From contig NZ_CP090064.1 in the NCBI RefSeq assembly GCF_023100685.1, positions 744,001 to 808,000 on the forward strand: a stretch of 64,000 nucleotides of DNA. Direction: 5' to 3'. Source of the DNA: Proteus vulgaris (GTDB lineage: Bacteria > Pseudomonadota > Gammaproteobacteria > Enterobacterales > Enterobacteriaceae). Shown here piece after piece: positions 19,722 to 30,177 of this stretch (the stretch's first letter is position 1; every line of letters begins with the position of its first letter). Made by a program: the position numbers and the translations under genes. The notes beneath the pieces were generated by a model, which saw only the letters and a list, made by a program, of their open reading frames with translations, was not told where the DNA came from and made no database searches.

Positions 19722-21587
19722 TTATTTAGCTTGATAATCCGTAATAGATTTCTCAATACCAACAGCATCAAGTCCTAAGTCTGCTCGGATCTCTTCTTGT
19801 CCACCTTGTGGTACAAACAAATCAGGAATGCCTAGATTTAAAACAGGTACTAAGCAACGCTCTTGCATGAGTAATTCATTAACACCACTGCCCGCGCCAC
19901 CCATAATGGCATTTTCTTCTAGTGTTACCAACATATCATGCTGTTCAGCCAGAGAAAGGATAAGTGATTTATCAAGAGGCTTGATAAAACGCATATCGGC
20001 TACCGTTGCATCAAGTTTTTCAGCGACTTCTAACGCTTCTGGTAGTAATGTACCAAAGTTTAGAATAGCAATACCTTTGCCTTGACGACGAATAATACCT
20101 TTACCCATAGGCAGTGGATCAAGTGGTTGCAATTGCGCACCAATACTAGAGCCTCTTGGATAGCGTACAGCAACAGGGCCATCTTGATAGTGATAACCGG
20201 TGTGAAGCATTTGGCGACACTCATTTTCGTCACTTGGCGCCATAATGACCATATTAGGAATACAGCGTAAGAATGAGAGATCAAAAGCACCTTGGTGAGT
20301 TTGACCATCTGCTCCCACAATACCACCACGATCAATAGCAAATAAAACAGGCAGTTTTTGAATGGCAATATCGTGGATCACTTGGTCATAAGCGCGTTGT
20401 AAGAATGTTGAGTAAATAGCAACAATCGGCTTATAGCCACCAATGGCTAAACCTGCTGCAAAGGTAACGGCGTGTTGTTCTGCGATAGCAACATCAAAGT
20501 ATTGTGATGGGTATTCTTTTGAGAAGCGCACCATACCCGAGCCTTCACGCATAGCTGGAGTAATTGCCATCAATTTTGGATCGGTTGAGGCTTCTTCACA
20601 TAGCCAGTCACCAAAAATTTTGGAAAAGGTAGGTCGTGCATTAGGGCTTTTAGGTAATGTACCTGCTTGTGGATCAAATTTAGGTACAGCGTGCCAGCTA
20701 ATCGGATCACGTTCAGCAGGGGCATATCCACGACCTTTTTTGGTCATAATATGCAGAAGTTGAGGACCTTTTAGATCACGCATATTAGCGAGAGTCTGTA
20801 CTAACGCAATAACATCATGACCATCAACAGGACCAATATAGTTAAATCCTAACTCTTCAAACATGGTGCCAGGAACGACCATGCCTTTGATATGTTCTTC
20901 AGTCTTTTTCAGTAATTCTTTAATTGGTGGAATACCAGAAAAGACCTTTTTTCCACCTTCACGCAAAGTGGTATACAGTTTGCCAGATAACAATTGTGCA
21001 AGATGATTATTCAACGCACCAACGTTTTCTGAAATCGACATCTCGTTATCATTAAGAACAACGAGCATATCTGGTTCAATATCACCTGCGTGGTTCATTG
21101 CTTCAAAAGCCATACCCGCAGTAATTGCACCATCACCAATGACACAAACTGTTTTTCTATTCAGTTTTTCTTGTTCAGCGGCAACAGCCATACCTAAACC
21201 TGCACTGATAGAGGTTGAAGAGTGACCGACACAAAGTTTGTCGTATTCGCTCTCTTCACGCCAAGGGAAGGGATGTAATCCATTTTTTTGGCGAATTGTA
21301 TCAATACGGTCACGGCGACCTGTTAAGATTTTATGGGGATAGGCTTGATGCCCCACATCCCATATAAGGTTGTCAAAAGGGGTTTTATAGACGTAATGGA
21401 GAGCAACCGTTAACTCAATAGCACCTAAACCTGAGGCGAAGTGACCACTTGAGCGGCTGACACTGTTAAGAAGAAATAGCCTTAGCTCATCACAGAGTTT
21501 AGGTAAACTCTCTTTTGGTAATAGGCGCAAATCTTCTGGTGTTTCAACCAACGCCAATGTGGGATATTTTTCGATATCAATGCTCAT
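19722..21587 (-). CDS. dxs: 1-deoxy-D-xylulose-5-phosphate synthase Dxs
   Basis: Dxs condenses pyruvate and glyceraldehyde 3-phosphate to DXP, the entry step of the MEP isoprenoid pathway and a precursor for thiamine and pyridoxal phosphate. The 621-residue protein is a transketolase-type, thiamine-pyrophosphate-dependent enzyme. It shows [16 protein letters not shown] near residue 120, the TPP motif GDGAITAGM...NDN near 152-182, and [13 protein letters not shown] with the catalytic glutamate near 370. It is the last gene of xseB-ispA-dxs, as in E. coli. Confidence 0.98.
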   Translation of the reverse strand: MSIDIEKYPTLALVETPEDLRLLPKESLPKLCDELRLFLLNSVSRSSGHFASGLGAIELTVALHYVYKTPFDNLIWDVGHQAYPHKILTGRRDRIDTIRQKNGLHPFPWREESEYDKLCVGHSSTSISAGLGMAVAAEQEKLNRKTVCVIGDGAITAGMAFEAMNHAGDIEPDMLVVLNDNEMSISENVGALNNHLAQLLSGKLYTTLREGGKKVFSGIPPIKELLKKTEEHIKGMVVPGTMFEELGFNYIGPVDGHDVIALVQTLANMRDLKGPQLLHIMTKKGRGYAPAERDPISWHAVPKFDPQAGTLPKSPNARPTFSKIFGDWLCEEASTDPKLMAITPAMREGSGMVRFSKEYPSQYFDVAIAEQHAVTFAAGLAIGGYKPIVAIYSTFLQRAYDQVIHDIAIQKLPVLFAIDRGGIVGADGQTHQGAFDLSFLRCIPNMVIMAPSDENECRQMLHTGYHYQDGPVAVRYPRGSSIGAQLQPLDPLPMGKGIIRRQGKGIAILNFGTLLPEALEVAEKLDATVADMRFIKPLDKSLILSLAEQHDMLVTLEENAIMGGAGSGVNELLMQERCLVPVLNLGIPDLFVPQGGQEEIRADLGLDAVGIEKSITDYQAK

Positions 21588-21653
21588 GTGATGCCTATTA
21601 ATTAATCACTTGTAATAGGGAAAGAACAGGTAAGCTGCTCTCTTTATTTTTTA

Positions 21654-22577
21654 TTAGTTTTTCCGTTCGACGATAAAACTCGCTAATTGTTTAAGCGTGG
21701 TCGTATCGTACTCGTATTGCTCAAGAAACGCTAAGGCATCCAGTGCTTCGTTATACAATTCCTGTGCTTTCTTTTGAGCTTGTTCTAATCCAAGGAGTGC
21801 AGGATATGTGCTTTTTCCTGACTCTTGGTCACTACCTTGGCGTTTTCCAGTTTCTTCGGTACTTCCGATGACATCTAAAATGTCATCTTGCACTTGAAAG
21901 GCAAGGCCAATGGAGTGAGCATATTTATCTAATGCAGGTAATACATCATGGCCTTTAGAGCCTGCACTATATGCACCTAAACGAACAGCTGCACGAATTA
22001 ATGCACCTGTTTTGTGTAAATGGATTTTTTCAAGAGAGGCGAGATCAATGGATTTATCTTCTGCTTCCAGATCAAGTGCTTGACCACCACACATACCTGA
22101 AAGACCACTCGCTGTGGCTAATTCAGCAATCATTGCAACGCGATCAGCCATAGAAACATCAGGCATTGGATTTTTTGCTAAGATCTCAAAAGCCAGAGTT
22201 TGTAGTGCATCACCTGCTAAAATAGCGTTGGCTTCACCGAATTCGATATGACATGTTGGTTTACCGCGACGCAGATCATCATCATCCATTGCAGGTAAAT
22301 CGTCATGAATAAGGGAGTAAGCATGAATACATTCCACAGCAGCTGCCGGAGCATCAAGGTTTAGCGCAGGGACTTTAAACATTTCACCAACAGCATAAAC
22401 AAGGAAAGGGCGTAAGCGTTTTCCACCTAAAAGGGCGCCATAATGCATGGCTTTACCTAGTGGCATGTCAGTAAATGGTAAGGTGGATAGCGCTTGGTTT
22501 AATGCATCATCAACACGCTGGTGGGCGGAATCTAATTTATGACGGAACGCATCCGTACTTGAAGTTGCGTTACTCAA
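21654..22577 (-). CDS. ispA: Farnesyl diphosphate synthase IspA
   Basis: IspA adds isopentenyl units to form geranyl and then farnesyl diphosphate. The 307-residue polyprenyl synthase has the first aspartate-rich motif DDLPAMDDDDLRRGKP near residue 92 and the second, DDILD, near 234, along with GGKRLRPFLVYAVGE near 51. E. coli IspA has 299 residues; the extra length is mostly at the N-terminus (MSNATSSTDAF). The start codon directly abuts the xseB stop, indicating coupled translation. Confidence 0.97.
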   Translation of the reverse strand: MSNATSSTDAFRHKLDSAHQRVDDALNQALSTLPFTDMPLGKAMHYGALLGGKRLRPFLVYAVGEMFKVPALNLDAPAAAVECIHAYSLIHDDLPAMDDDDLRRGKPTCHIEFGEANAILAGDALQTLAFEILAKNPMPDVSMADRVAMIAELATASGLSGMCGGQALDLEAEDKSIDLASLEKIHLHKTGALIRAAVRLGAYSAGSKGHDVLPALDKYAHSIGLAFQVQDDILDVIGSTEETGKRQGSDQESGKSTYPALLGLEQAQKKAQELYNEALDALAFLEQYEYDTTTLKQLASFIVERKN

Positions 22578-22841
22578 TTATTCTGCCTCTTGGATAAAAT
22601 CATCAGGAGTTGCATTATCATCTTCTTTAAGAAGAATACGAACACGCTGTTCTGCGTCTTGTAATGTTTTTTGTCCAACACGGGCTAGACGAACGCCATG
22701 TTCAAACTCATTAAGCGCTTCTTCTAAAGGGAGTTCACCGGATTCTAAACGGTTTACGATTTGCTCAAGTTCTTGCATAGATGCTTCGAAACTTGGTGTT
22801 TGTGCGATGTCTTCGTTAATTGGTGTCGTTTTCTTAGCCAT
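22578..22841 (-). CDS. xseB: Exodeoxyribonuclease VII small subunit XseB
   Basis: XseB is the small subunit of exonuclease VII, which degrades single-stranded DNA together with XseA (not in this window). The 87-residue product shows [37 protein letters not shown], the helical-hairpin signature of the family. An N-terminal extension of about ten residues and an acidic tail are unremarkable. It heads the xseB-ispA-dxs operon and is divergent from thiI. Confidence 0.96.
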   Translation of the reverse strand: MAKKTTPINEDIAQTPSFEASMQELEQIVNRLESGELPLEEALNEFEHGVRLARVGQKTLQDAEQRVRILLKEDDNATPDDFIQEAE

Positions 22842-23042
22842 AATATTTTTGATAATAAAGCATGTTAGCGCTGAATAATAGCGATCATCTTACTACAAGT
22901 GAGATGAAAATTTCTTATTCAGTCGATGATTTTTGCGGGTGAGCCCTAAATATTGGTGATATACTTTGTGACTTTTATAAACTCCAGTCAATTTACATCA
23001 CTGTAGTTTATGTTTCTACTTAATAACCTATGACCATTGACT

Positions 23043-24494
23043 ATGAAGTTTATTATTAAATTATTCCCCGAAATTACGATCAAAAGCCAATCCGTTCGTA
23101 TACGTTTTATCAAGATCCTCACTAGCAATATTCGTAATGTACTTAATACATTAGGCGATGAAATCACAGTTGTCCGTAATTGGGATAACATTGTGGTGGT
23201 GAGTAAAGACGAAAGTAAAAGCGAAGCTGTATGTGATGCTTTAACACGTATTCCTGGTATTCATCACTTTTTACAAGTCGAAGAACATCCTTATACCGAC
23301 TTACATAATATTTTTGAGCAAACTTTTGCAGCATTTAAGCATTTAGTTGAAAACAAAACATTCTGTGTTCGTGCAAAACGTCGTGGTAAACACAGTTTTA
23401 CTTCTAATGAAGTTGAGCGCTATGTAGGTGGTGGTTTTAACCAACACGTTGAAAGCGCAAAAGTGAAGTTAACGCGTCCTGATGTCACCATTAATTTAGA
23501 AATTGAAGATGACAAACTTATTCTAGTGAATGCGCGCTATGAAGGTATTGGTGGTTTTCCAATTGGTACACAGGAAGATGTTTTATCACTGATCTCTGGT
23601 GGCTATGACTCAGGTGTATCAAGCTATATGTTAATGCGTCGAGGTAGCCGAGTTCACTATTGTTTCTTTAACTTAGGTGGCTCTGCACACGAAATTGGTG
23701 TTAAACAAGTTGCGCATTATTTATGGAATCGTTTTGGTCGTTCTCATAAAGTGCATTTCGTTGCAGTTGACTTTGAACCTGTTGTCGCAGAAATTTTAGA
23801 AAAGGTCGATGACGGGCAAATGGGTGTTGTGCTAAAACGTATGATGGTACGCGCAGCATCAAGAGTGGCAGAGCGTTATGGTGTTCAAGCGATTGTAACG
23901 GGCGAAGCATTAGGCCAAGTTTCTAGCCAGACCTTAACTAATTTACGTTTAATTGATAATGCGACAGATACGTTAATTTTACGTCCTCTTATCACTCATG
24001 ATAAAGAGAACATTATCAATATTGCTCGTCAAATTGGCACAGAAGATTTTGCTCGCACAATGCCAGAATTCTGTGGGGTGATCTCAAAAAGCCCAACAGT
24101 GAAAGCCGTTAAAGCGAAAATTGAAGCTGAAGAAGAGAAGTTTGATTTTTCTATTCTTGATAACGTTGTTGAAAATGCCAAGAATATGGATATTCGCCGT
24201 ATAGCCGAAGAAACTGTACAGCAAGTCACAGAAGTTGAAATGGTCTCTGAATTCGGTACAAATGACGTTATTCTTGATATTCGCTCCCCTGAAGAGCAAG
24301 AAAATTCGCCATTAAAAATAGACGGTGTTGATGTTAAAGAACTACCTTTCTATAAATTAAGCACTCAGTTTGGTGATTTAGATAAATCAAAAACTTATTT
24401 GCTCTATTGTGATCGCGGAATGATGAGCCGTTTACAAGCACTTTATTTACGTGAGCAAGGTTTTGAGAACGTTAAAGTATATCGTAAAAAATAA
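23043..24494 (+). CDS. thiI: tRNA 4-thiouridine and thiazole synthesis sulfurtransferase ThiI
   Basis: ThiI takes sulfur from IscS to make 4-thiouridine at position 8 of tRNA and to supply sulfur for the thiamine thiazole. The 483-residue protein has an N-terminal ferredoxin-like and THUMP region (to about residue 165), the PP-loop SGGYDSG near 182, the cysteine in [12 protein letters not shown] near 344, and a C-terminal rhodanese domain with the catalytic cysteine in LLYCDRG at residue 456. I start at the ATG at 23043, matching [16 protein letters not shown]; the frame also opens with a TTG two codons earlier. Confidence 0.97.
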   Translation: MKFIIKLFPEITIKSQSVRIRFIKILTSNIRNVLNTLGDEITVVRNWDNIVVVSKDESKSEAVCDALTRIPGIHHFLQVEEHPYTDLHNIFEQTFAAFKHLVENKTFCVRAKRRGKHSFTSNEVERYVGGGFNQHVESAKVKLTRPDVTINLEIEDDKLILVNARYEGIGGFPIGTQEDVLSLISGGYDSGVSSYMLMRRGSRVHYCFFNLGGSAHEIGVKQVAHYLWNRFGRSHKVHFVAVDFEPVVAEILEKVDDGQMGVVLKRMMVRAASRVAERYGVQAIVTGEALGQVSSQTLTNLRLIDNATDTLILRPLITHDKENIINIARQIGTEDFARTMPEFCGVISKSPTVKAVKAKIEAEEEKFDFSILDNVVENAKNMDIRRIAEETVQQVTEVEMVSEFGTNDVILDIRSPEEQENSPLKIDGVDVKELPFYKLSTQFGDLDKSKTYLLYCDRGMMSRLQALYLREQGFENVKVYRKK

Positions 24495-24516
24495 TATATA
24501 ACGTTTATATTGTTGA

Positions 24517-24546
24517 TAAAAAAGCCACTATAAAGTGGTTTTTTTC
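24517..24546 (+). terminator. Terminator after thiI
   Basis: The stem AAGCCACT/AGTGGTTT closes on a short A/T loop and is followed by a run of T. It lies 25 bases past the thiI stop. Confidence 0.8.
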
Positions 24547-24666
24547 AATTATACAACTTTTATGTTGGGGAATGTCGTTGCCATTCTCCAGATGATTACT
24601 TTGCTCTTAAGCTAGAAATATTATCTATACTAAGGAATATATTTTAATCTTAAAAAGAGATCAAAT

Positions 24667-25268
24667 TCAAAGACTACTTAAAAGGCAGATTGCAGTAGAA
24701 CATGTTAACCCTGATCTGTTTAATTCTATAGTTGCTGTATTTAATGTTGTTCCTGTTGAGAGTAAGTCATCAATTAAAATAACATTATAATGATTTAATC
24801 TATTAATATCGAAATATGGGTTTGTTTTCCAAGGGGAAAAGTAGTGTCTAATTTTGTTTGGAATTTTTTTCATTGTAAAAATAGTATTAGGTGGTAACTT
24901 TTGTAATTCAGAGAATGTTCTTTTTATTGGTTTTATATGAAGTTCTTTTTTATTTACTTCTTTATTAAAATAATTATTAATTACTTCTTTCACAGTACAT
25001 TTAATAAATACATTTTTGTAAAAATTCGATCTGAAATGGTGAGAGATCCTTCTTGCTAAGCAGTATGGTACTGCTATAGATGACGCATAAGGGTTACCAT
25101 CTCTATTACTATCACCAAGTTTAGTTCGTTGATAACTTTTGAATATAGTTAACTTGTTTTCTTACCTATTATGCTAACTTTAAGGTTTTTATTAGTACTC
25201 GTTATTACTCGATGCTCATGCTGAGTATTTAAAGCAATTATTTTATTTTCAGAAATATCTATACCCAT
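24667..25268 (-). pseudogene. Frameshifted phosphoribosyltransferase-like gene
   Basis: Two overlapping minus-strand frames together read as one protein of about 200 residues. The first runs from the ATG at 25268 (MGIDISENKIIALNTQHEHR) to a TAA after IIGKKTS. The second, in the -1 frame, continues KLTIFKSYQRTKLGDSNRDGNPYASSIAVPYCLARR and ends at 24667. One extra A in the run AAAA near 25160 would join them. The C-terminal part has the PRPP-binding motif YNVILIDDLLSTGTTL typical of type I phosphoribosyltransferases, and ComF-like competence proteins are the nearest analogy I can name. A GTG at 24993 could still start a 108-residue fragment holding the motif. The locus is very A+T-rich, with many AAA, AAT and ATT codons. 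It sits between thiI and yajL, which adjoin in E. coli, so it is probably acquired DNA. Confidence 0.6.
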
Positions 25269-25342
25269 AAGATTTTATTCTTATGTATTAGTCGAGCAAC
25301 TAAATTCATTTCTCATAATACTAATATGTTGAAAATAGTTTA

Positions 25343-25378
25343 AATATAAAGAATGTCTGAAATATAAAGAATATCTGA
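25343..25378. repeat. Two tandem 18-bp repeats
   Basis: AATATAAAGAATGTCTGA is followed directly by AATATAAAGAATATCTGA, with one mismatch. The pair lies upstream of the broken phosphoribosyltransferase gene and downstream of yajL, in non-coding A+T-rich DNA. Confidence 0.8.
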
Positions 25379-25386
25379 AATGAAAA

Positions 25387-25424
25387 TAGAACCGCTTTAA
25401 TAATATTATATATTTGCGGTTCTA
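25387..25424 (-). terminator. Likely terminator of yajL
   Basis: TAGAACCGC and GCGGTTCTA form a perfect 9-bp stem with an A/T-rich loop that is itself nearly palindromic. On the minus strand it is followed by TTTTCATTTC. It lies ten bases past the yajL stop. Confidence 0.6.
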
Positions 25425-25433
25425 ACTATCTAT

Positions 25434-26051
25434 TTACCTATCCCCAAAACCTGTGAATTCATCTTGGTAATTATAAATACCGGGTGGCAATACGAGTTGT
25501 TTGGCAACATCAGCAGCGACTTCTTTGCCTTTTAAGCGCTCGATAATTTTTAGTGCAAAATCGATAGATGTTGCAGGTGCTTGGCTAGTAATTAAATTCA
25601 CTCTTTCATCAAAATAGACTCGATAATCAACCCATTTTTTCGGTGATATTTTATCTTTTAATGCAGGAAAACCCGTCATATTGCCAATGGGGAAAATATT
25701 GTGAGATTCAAGAATAATGGCAGGTGCCGCACAGATGGCTGCGACAAGTTTATTTTCACTGTGCATACGGCGGACTTTCTCAACCACTAAAGGGCTGTCT
25801 CTTAAGGTTTCAGTACCTTGTAATCCACCAGGGAGAATAATAACGTCATAGTGATGATCAACAACACGAACTAGAGGCGCATCGGCGACAAGTTTAATAC
25901 CACGAGAACATGTGATAACAAGATCATCAACATCATCTTCTGCACTAGCAAGAACAACATGAATACCGGCCCTAACTAATAAATCTGCCGTGGTCACGAC
26001 TTCGGTTTCTTCACTTCCATTAGCTAGGCAGATGATCGCTGATATGGTCAT
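25434..26051 (-). CDS. yajL: Protein/nucleotide deglycase-family protein YajL
   Basis: YajL is a DJ-1/PfpI-family protein associated with protection against oxidative and glyoxal stress; reported chaperone and deglycase activities are debated. The 205-residue product begins [29 protein letters not shown], with the catalytic cysteine at residue 107 in AAICAAPA and the glutamate in GSEETE. I start at the ATG at 26051, which matches E. coli YajL; the frame is open 35 codons further back inside panE. The C-terminus ([13 protein letters not shown]) is about nine residues longer than in E. coli. The gene overlaps the end of panE by 32 bases. Confidence 0.95.
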   Translation of the reverse strand: MTISAIICLANGSEETEVVTTADLLVRAGIHVVLASAEDDVDDLVITCSRGIKLVADAPLVRVVDHHYDVIILPGGLQGTETLRDSPLVVEKVRRMHSENKLVAAICAAPAIILESHNIFPIGNMTGFPALKDKISPKKWVDYRVYFDERVNLITSQAPATSIDFALKIIERLKGKEVAADVAKQLVLPPGIYNYQDEFTGFGDR

Positions 26052-26940
26052 AATTGCCTTCCTGTTGTTTGATAAATTGAAAAAGGTGGTTATTTTCTGG
26101 TAAAACAAGGCCTTGTGCTGACGCTCGACGCAATAAATAACCAGTAATATAGTCAATCTCTGTGTGGCGTTGATATTTCACATCTTGATACATAGATGAA
26201 TAATTATTTGCTGTTTGTTCTATGGTATCAATAATGTAGCCATGCAGATGTGTTTTAGATGTAGGGACAACACCTTCACGCTCCATCACTTGATAAACTT
26301 CATCACAAATTTTGTGAATATGCTCAGGGTAGCGCAATAAATCCCCATTACGACATTGATAATAAACAGTTAATGGATTAATAACACAATTTACAGCTAA
26401 TTTTAGCCAACTAATGGTATGAATATCATTGTGCCAAGCAACATCAGGTAATGCATGATGCAGTATTTCTGCTAAATGACTATATTGCTGAGCAATACCA
26501 TTCAATGGGCCAATATGTGTTATACCTGTAGCTGTATGAATAACGTTCTGGCCTTGTTGATAAGCGCCGTGAGTAATAATGCCTTGCAAAATTGGTCTAG
26601 TGATAGAGTGTTGTGTTGCTGTTAATTCATCAGCAGTTCCCATACCATTATGAATTAATAAGATAGGACATTGTGCAGATAAATAAGGTAGAAGTGCATT
26701 TACAGCATCTGAGACTTGCCACGATTTTAAGCAAACAATAAGTAATTCGCTTTGTTTTAACCATTCAAGCTGATTCGCGATAATGCGCTGATAAAAAGGC
26801 TCACCATTAATATTATCGACACTCACATCTAAAAAAGGTTGTGGCACTCTTAGCCAGCCTTGTACTTCATGAGTTTGAAGTGTTAATGCGGCGATCCAAA
26901 GTTTACCTATTGAACCACATCCTAAAACGGTAATTTTCAT
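26020..26940 (-). CDS. panE: 2-dehydropantoate 2-reductase PanE
   Basis: PanE reduces ketopantoate to pantoate with NADPH in the pantothenate/coenzyme A pathway. The 306-residue protein begins [22 protein letters not shown] with the Rossmann motif GCGSIG. It has [10 protein letters not shown] near residue 29, LLIHNGMGT near 94, [13 protein letters not shown] near 173 with the catalytic lysine, and [15 protein letters not shown] near 248. Order and strand match E. coli, upstream of yajL and divergent from yajQ. Confidence 0.96.
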   Translation of the reverse strand: MKITVLGCGSIGKLWIAALTLQTHEVQGWLRVPQPFLDVSVDNINGEPFYQRIIANQLEWLKQSELLIVCLKSWQVSDAVNALLPYLSAQCPILLIHNGMGTADELTATQHSITRPILQGIITHGAYQQGQNVIHTATGITHIGPLNGIAQQYSHLAEILHHALPDVAWHNDIHTISWLKLAVNCVINPLTVYYQCRNGDLLRYPEHIHKICDEVYQVMEREGVVPTSKTHLHGYIIDTIEQTANNYSSMYQDVKYQRHTEIDYITGYLLRRASAQGLVLPENNHLFQFIKQQEGNYDHISDHLPS

Positions 26941-27167
26941 TGTGCCTCTTCTTTTGAAAATCGTAATAGAGTAAGGCGGTGACTTGCTGTTACTAGACTA
27001 TCTTTCTGAAATTATAACATTGATTGTGCTTCTCTGTTTAAAGTATGTTTGCTCTTTACTATCAGTATGAATTTGAGTGTTAAAGCCGTTATTGAATGTG
27101 CAATGCTTTTTTGCAACCTTAAAAGAAGCTATTATTTGGGTTGTATTTATTTATTGAGGAAGAAAGA

Positions 27168-27659
27168 ATGCCATCTTTTGATATCGTATCTGAAGTTGAC
27201 TTACATGAAGTGCGTAATGCGGTTGAAAACGCACAACGTGAACTGACTACTCGTTGGGATTTTCGTAATGTCGAAGCCAGTTTTGAATTAAACGAAAAAG
27301 CAGAGTCAGTGAAAACGACCAGCGTATCTGAATTTCAGGTTCAGCAATTATTAGATATTCTGCGTGAGAAAATGGCAAAAAGAGGGATCGATGGTGCAGT
27401 ATTAAATATCCCTGAAGAAATGACTCACAGCGGAAAAATGTACAGTGTGGAAGCAACCTTGAAACAAGGGATTGATACTGCATTAGCGAAGAAAATTGTT
27501 AAGCTAATTAAAGACAGTAAATTAAAAGTACAAGCTCAAATTCAAGGCGAACAAGTTCGTGTTACAGGTAAATCCCGTGATGACTTACAAGCTGTAATGA
27601 AATTAGTCCGAGAAGGTGAGCTAGGACAGCCATTCCAATTTAATAACTTCCGTGACTAA
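27168..27659 (+). CDS. yajQ: YajQ-family nucleotide-binding protein
   Basis: YajQ proteins bind nucleotides and RNA; family members in Pseudomonas and Xanthomonas are cyclic-di-GMP effectors, and the enteric role is unclear. The 163-residue product begins [23 protein letters not shown] and ends [11 protein letters not shown], the same length as E. coli YajQ. I start at 27168, which has GAGGAAGAAAG upstream; nine further in-frame codons upstream lack homology. The repeated alpha-beta halves include [32 protein letters not shown]. Confidence 0.96.
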   Translation: MPSFDIVSEVDLHEVRNAVENAQRELTTRWDFRNVEASFELNEKAESVKTTSVSEFQVQQLLDILREKMAKRGIDGAVLNIPEEMTHSGKMYSVEATLKQGIDTALAKKIVKLIKDSKLKVQAQIQGEQVRVTGKSRDDLQAVMKLVREGELGQPFQFNNFRD

Positions 27660-27681
27660 CAATTTATTCATTTAGTCATAA

Positions 27682-27711
27682 AAAATGCGCTGAATAAACA
27701 GCGCATTTTTG
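27682..27711. terminator. Terminator between yajQ and yajR
   Basis: AAAATGCGCTG-AATAAA-CAGCGCATTTTT is a perfect stem with T runs available on both strands, lying between convergent yajQ and yajR. Confidence 0.88.
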
Positions 27712-27737
27712 TTTTCATTAGGCAAACTGATTGTGAG

Positions 27738-29108
27738 TTAAACAGAAGGGATTAAAGACTCTAATATTGCTCTCGGTGTTTGTTTGGTGTCCACTTTGAT
27801 ATAGGCGCTTTGCTCATCAGCAATAATCACAACTTCATTAACACCTGGTTGTTGTTTAAATATTTGTTGTAGTTTTTGTTGCTGATCTAAAGACAGATTA
27901 GATGGTAATTCAATACGTAAACTACTCACATAAGCGGGTTGACGTAAAGTTAAGCTAATCAAAAACCAAATAATGCCAATCACTAAACAGCCCAGAAATA
28001 CGATTTGTGCATCATAATGCTGATAAAGCCATCCACCTAAAATACCGCCTAATGCCACACCTAAAAATTGGCTAGTGGAATAAATTCCCATTGCAGTACC
28101 TTTATAGCCAGCAGGTGCTTCTTTACTAATTAATGAAGGTAGTAGTGCTTCCATAATATTAAAGCCAATAAAAAAGACCTGAATGCCAGCAATAATCAGC
28201 CATAAACTAGAGCCTGAGCTTATTAAAATAATTTGAGCGATAATCAGTAAAAAGATACAGAATAAGAAAACCTGTTTCATTTTACGTTTTTTTTCTGCGT
28301 AGATAATAAAGGGTAATACGGTAATAAAGGCGATAAGCATAGTGACAAGATAAACAATCCAGTGCTTTTCTTTTGCTAAACCTGCGCTACTCATAACCAG
28401 AGGAAGTGCAACAAATGCCGCCATTAATAAAGTATGTAGTGAAAAAATACCCGTATTCAACTTAAGAAGTTGTGCATCAAATAAGACTTTTTTTACACTG
28501 CCACGGACAAAACCAGATTCTCGATTAAGAATATGATGTTCACTATTGGGAACGGTAAAAAGCGTAATAATAATTCCACCAAAGGCAAGTAGGGCGATCC
28601 CCCAAAAGAGCCCATGTAAACCAAAAATATGTGTTAAGACTGGCCCCAAAACGAGGGCTAAAGCAAAGGTTATCCCAAAGCTAATACCAATAAAGGCCAT
28701 TGCTTTTGTTCTATTTTGCTCTCGAGTTAGATCGGAGAGTAAAGCCATAACTGCGGCAGATATAGCTCCAGCACCTTGTAGTGCTCGACCAATAATAATG
28801 CCGTAAATATTGTCACTAAGAGCTGCAATAAGGCTCCCGACAATAAAAATTATTAGGCCGAAAACAATCATAGGTTTTCGACCAAACTTATCAGAGAAAA
28901 TACCAAAAGGAATTTGGAATACCGCTTGTGTTAATCCATAAATACCGATGGCTAATCCAATGAGAGATTCTGTTGCATGTTGTAGTTGAAGCCCATAAGT
29001 GGTTAAAACAGGGAGTACCATAAACATGCCAAGCATGCGAAGAGAAAAAACAGTGCCTAGTCCCCATGTTGCTTTGCGCTCTAATGGGGTCATTTTATTA
29101 TCATTCAT
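27738..29108 (-). CDS. yajR: Major facilitator superfamily transporter YajR
   Basis: YajR is an inner-membrane drug:H+ antiporter-like transporter whose substrate is not established. The 456-residue protein has twelve membrane helices (about residues 12-390) and the MFS motif A, GIFSDKFGRKPMI, near residue 70. A soluble C-terminal YAM domain covers about residues 395-456 (LRIELPSNLSLDQQQKLQQIFKQQPGVNEVVI), the feature that sets YajR apart from other MFS proteins. The length matches E. coli (454). It is convergent with yajQ. Confidence 0.95.
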   Translation of the reverse strand: MNDNKMTPLERKATWGLGTVFSLRMLGMFMVLPVLTTYGLQLQHATESLIGLAIGIYGLTQAVFQIPFGIFSDKFGRKPMIVFGLIIFIVGSLIAALSDNIYGIIIGRALQGAGAISAAVMALLSDLTREQNRTKAMAFIGISFGITFALALVLGPVLTHIFGLHGLFWGIALLAFGGIIITLFTVPNSEHHILNRESGFVRGSVKKVLFDAQLLKLNTGIFSLHTLLMAAFVALPLVMSSAGLAKEKHWIVYLVTMLIAFITVLPFIIYAEKKRKMKQVFLFCIFLLIIAQIILISSGSSLWLIIAGIQVFFIGFNIMEALLPSLISKEAPAGYKGTAMGIYSTSQFLGVALGGILGGWLYQHYDAQIVFLGCLVIGIIWFLISLTLRQPAYVSSLRIELPSNLSLDQQQKLQQIFKQQPGVNEVVIIADEQSAYIKVDTKQTPRAILESLIPSV

Positions 29109-29228
29109 GGATTACCTCGTATTACTGATACCCCATTGTAATGGCATTTTATAACGAGGTTAATCAATAAATGGGATGCAAAAAAGTCAAAACTGTACTG
29201 ATATCTTCTTTAGTCGCAAAACAGGATA

Positions 29229-29262
29229 AAAAAAGACCAGTCAGGAGACTGACTGGTCTTTC
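29229..29262 (-). terminator. Terminator of the cyo operon
   Basis: AAAGACCAGTCAG and CTGACTGGTCTTT form a perfect 13-bp stem with a four-base loop. On the minus strand it runs into seven T. It lies 20 bases beyond the cyoE stop. Confidence 0.93.
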
Positions 29263-29281
29263 GGTTACTTTAGTAAATACA

Positions 29282-30166
29282 TTATCTTAAATAAGCAAAG
29301 ACAGTTTCTGTTGAGCTTGTTGGATCAACCGACATCATTACACTTAATGAAGTGATTGCCACAATAGAGAAAATAAATAATTTTCGTGCCCAAACTTTAT
29401 CATTGGTTGCTTTATAACCGGATAAAGCCATGCCCAACCACCAAATACTGACGGCAGAAGCAACTATTAGATATTTATAGCCCGCATATCCAACTAACGT
29501 CAGCATTAAGGTTGCAATCATAAATGCCAGAATATAAAGAATGATATGGCGTTTAGCGACTGAGATCCCTTTAATAACGGGTAATACCGGAATATTAGCA
29601 GCTTGGTAGTCTTTAAAACGGAAAATAGCAATGGCATAAGAGTGAGGCATCTGCCATAAACTAAAGATAAGTAATAGGATTGCCGCGCCCGCATCAAATT
29701 CACCGCTAACGGCACAATAACCGATAACAGGAGGGGCAGAGCCAGATAAACTTCCAATCAGTGTGCCATAAACAGATTTACGCTTCATATAGAGGCTATA
29801 AACCCCAACATAAATAATAAAACCAAATACAGCGATAAACATTGCAAGCGGGTTGGCTGCTACATAGAGCAGCACAACACCTGCAATACCTAATACTGAG
29901 GCATAAATCAGGCTAATTCGAGGGTCAATTAATCCTTTAACTAATGGGCGGTTCTTCGTTCTTTCCATGATACGGTCAATATCACGGTCAATATAGTTGT
30001 TAAAAACACAACCAGAAGCAACGACCAGAGACACCCCAAGTAGAGTCGCGACAAATAGGGGGTAGTCAATCTCACCTTTGGAGGCGAGAAGGAAACCACC
30101 TATTACAGAAATTAAATTTCCGAAAATAATTCCTGGTTTGGTGACTTGTAGGTATTGCTTAATCAT
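29282..30166 (-). CDS. cyoE: Protoheme IX farnesyltransferase CyoE (heme O synthase)
   Basis: CyoE attaches a farnesyl group to heme B, giving the heme O needed by cytochrome bo3. The 294-residue UbiA-family prenyltransferase has about nine membrane helices. It has the motif [23 protein letters not shown] near residue 60 and a second polar loop with [21 protein letters not shown] near 135. I start at the ATG at 30166, matching [17 protein letters not shown]; a much longer open frame upstream only shadows cyoD. It is the last cyo gene. Confidence 0.97.
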   Translation of the reverse strand: MIKQYLQVTKPGIIFGNLISVIGGFLLASKGEIDYPLFVATLLGVSLVVASGCVFNNYIDRDIDRIMERTKNRPLVKGLIDPRISLIYASVLGIAGVVLLYVAANPLAMFIAVFGFIIYVGVYSLYMKRKSVYGTLIGSLSGSAPPVIGYCAVSGEFDAGAAILLLIFSLWQMPHSYAIAIFRFKDYQAANIPVLPVIKGISVAKRHIILYILAFMIATLMLTLVGYAGYKYLIVASAVSIWWLGMALSGYKATNDKVWARKLFIFSIVAITSLSVMMSVDPTSSTETVFAYLR

Positions 30167-30177
30167 AGCGACAACTC

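Noticed and set aside
25140..25180. Programmed -1 frameshift instead of a mutation in the phosphoribosyltransferase locus
   Set aside because: The A-run does not form a standard slippery heptamer in the zero frame, and no downstream pseudoknot is apparent, so decay or sequencing error is likelier.
27049..27246. 65-codon frame overlapping the yajQ start
   Set aside because: It is out of frame with yajQ, whose start and ribosome-binding site are clear, and its product has no recognisable features.
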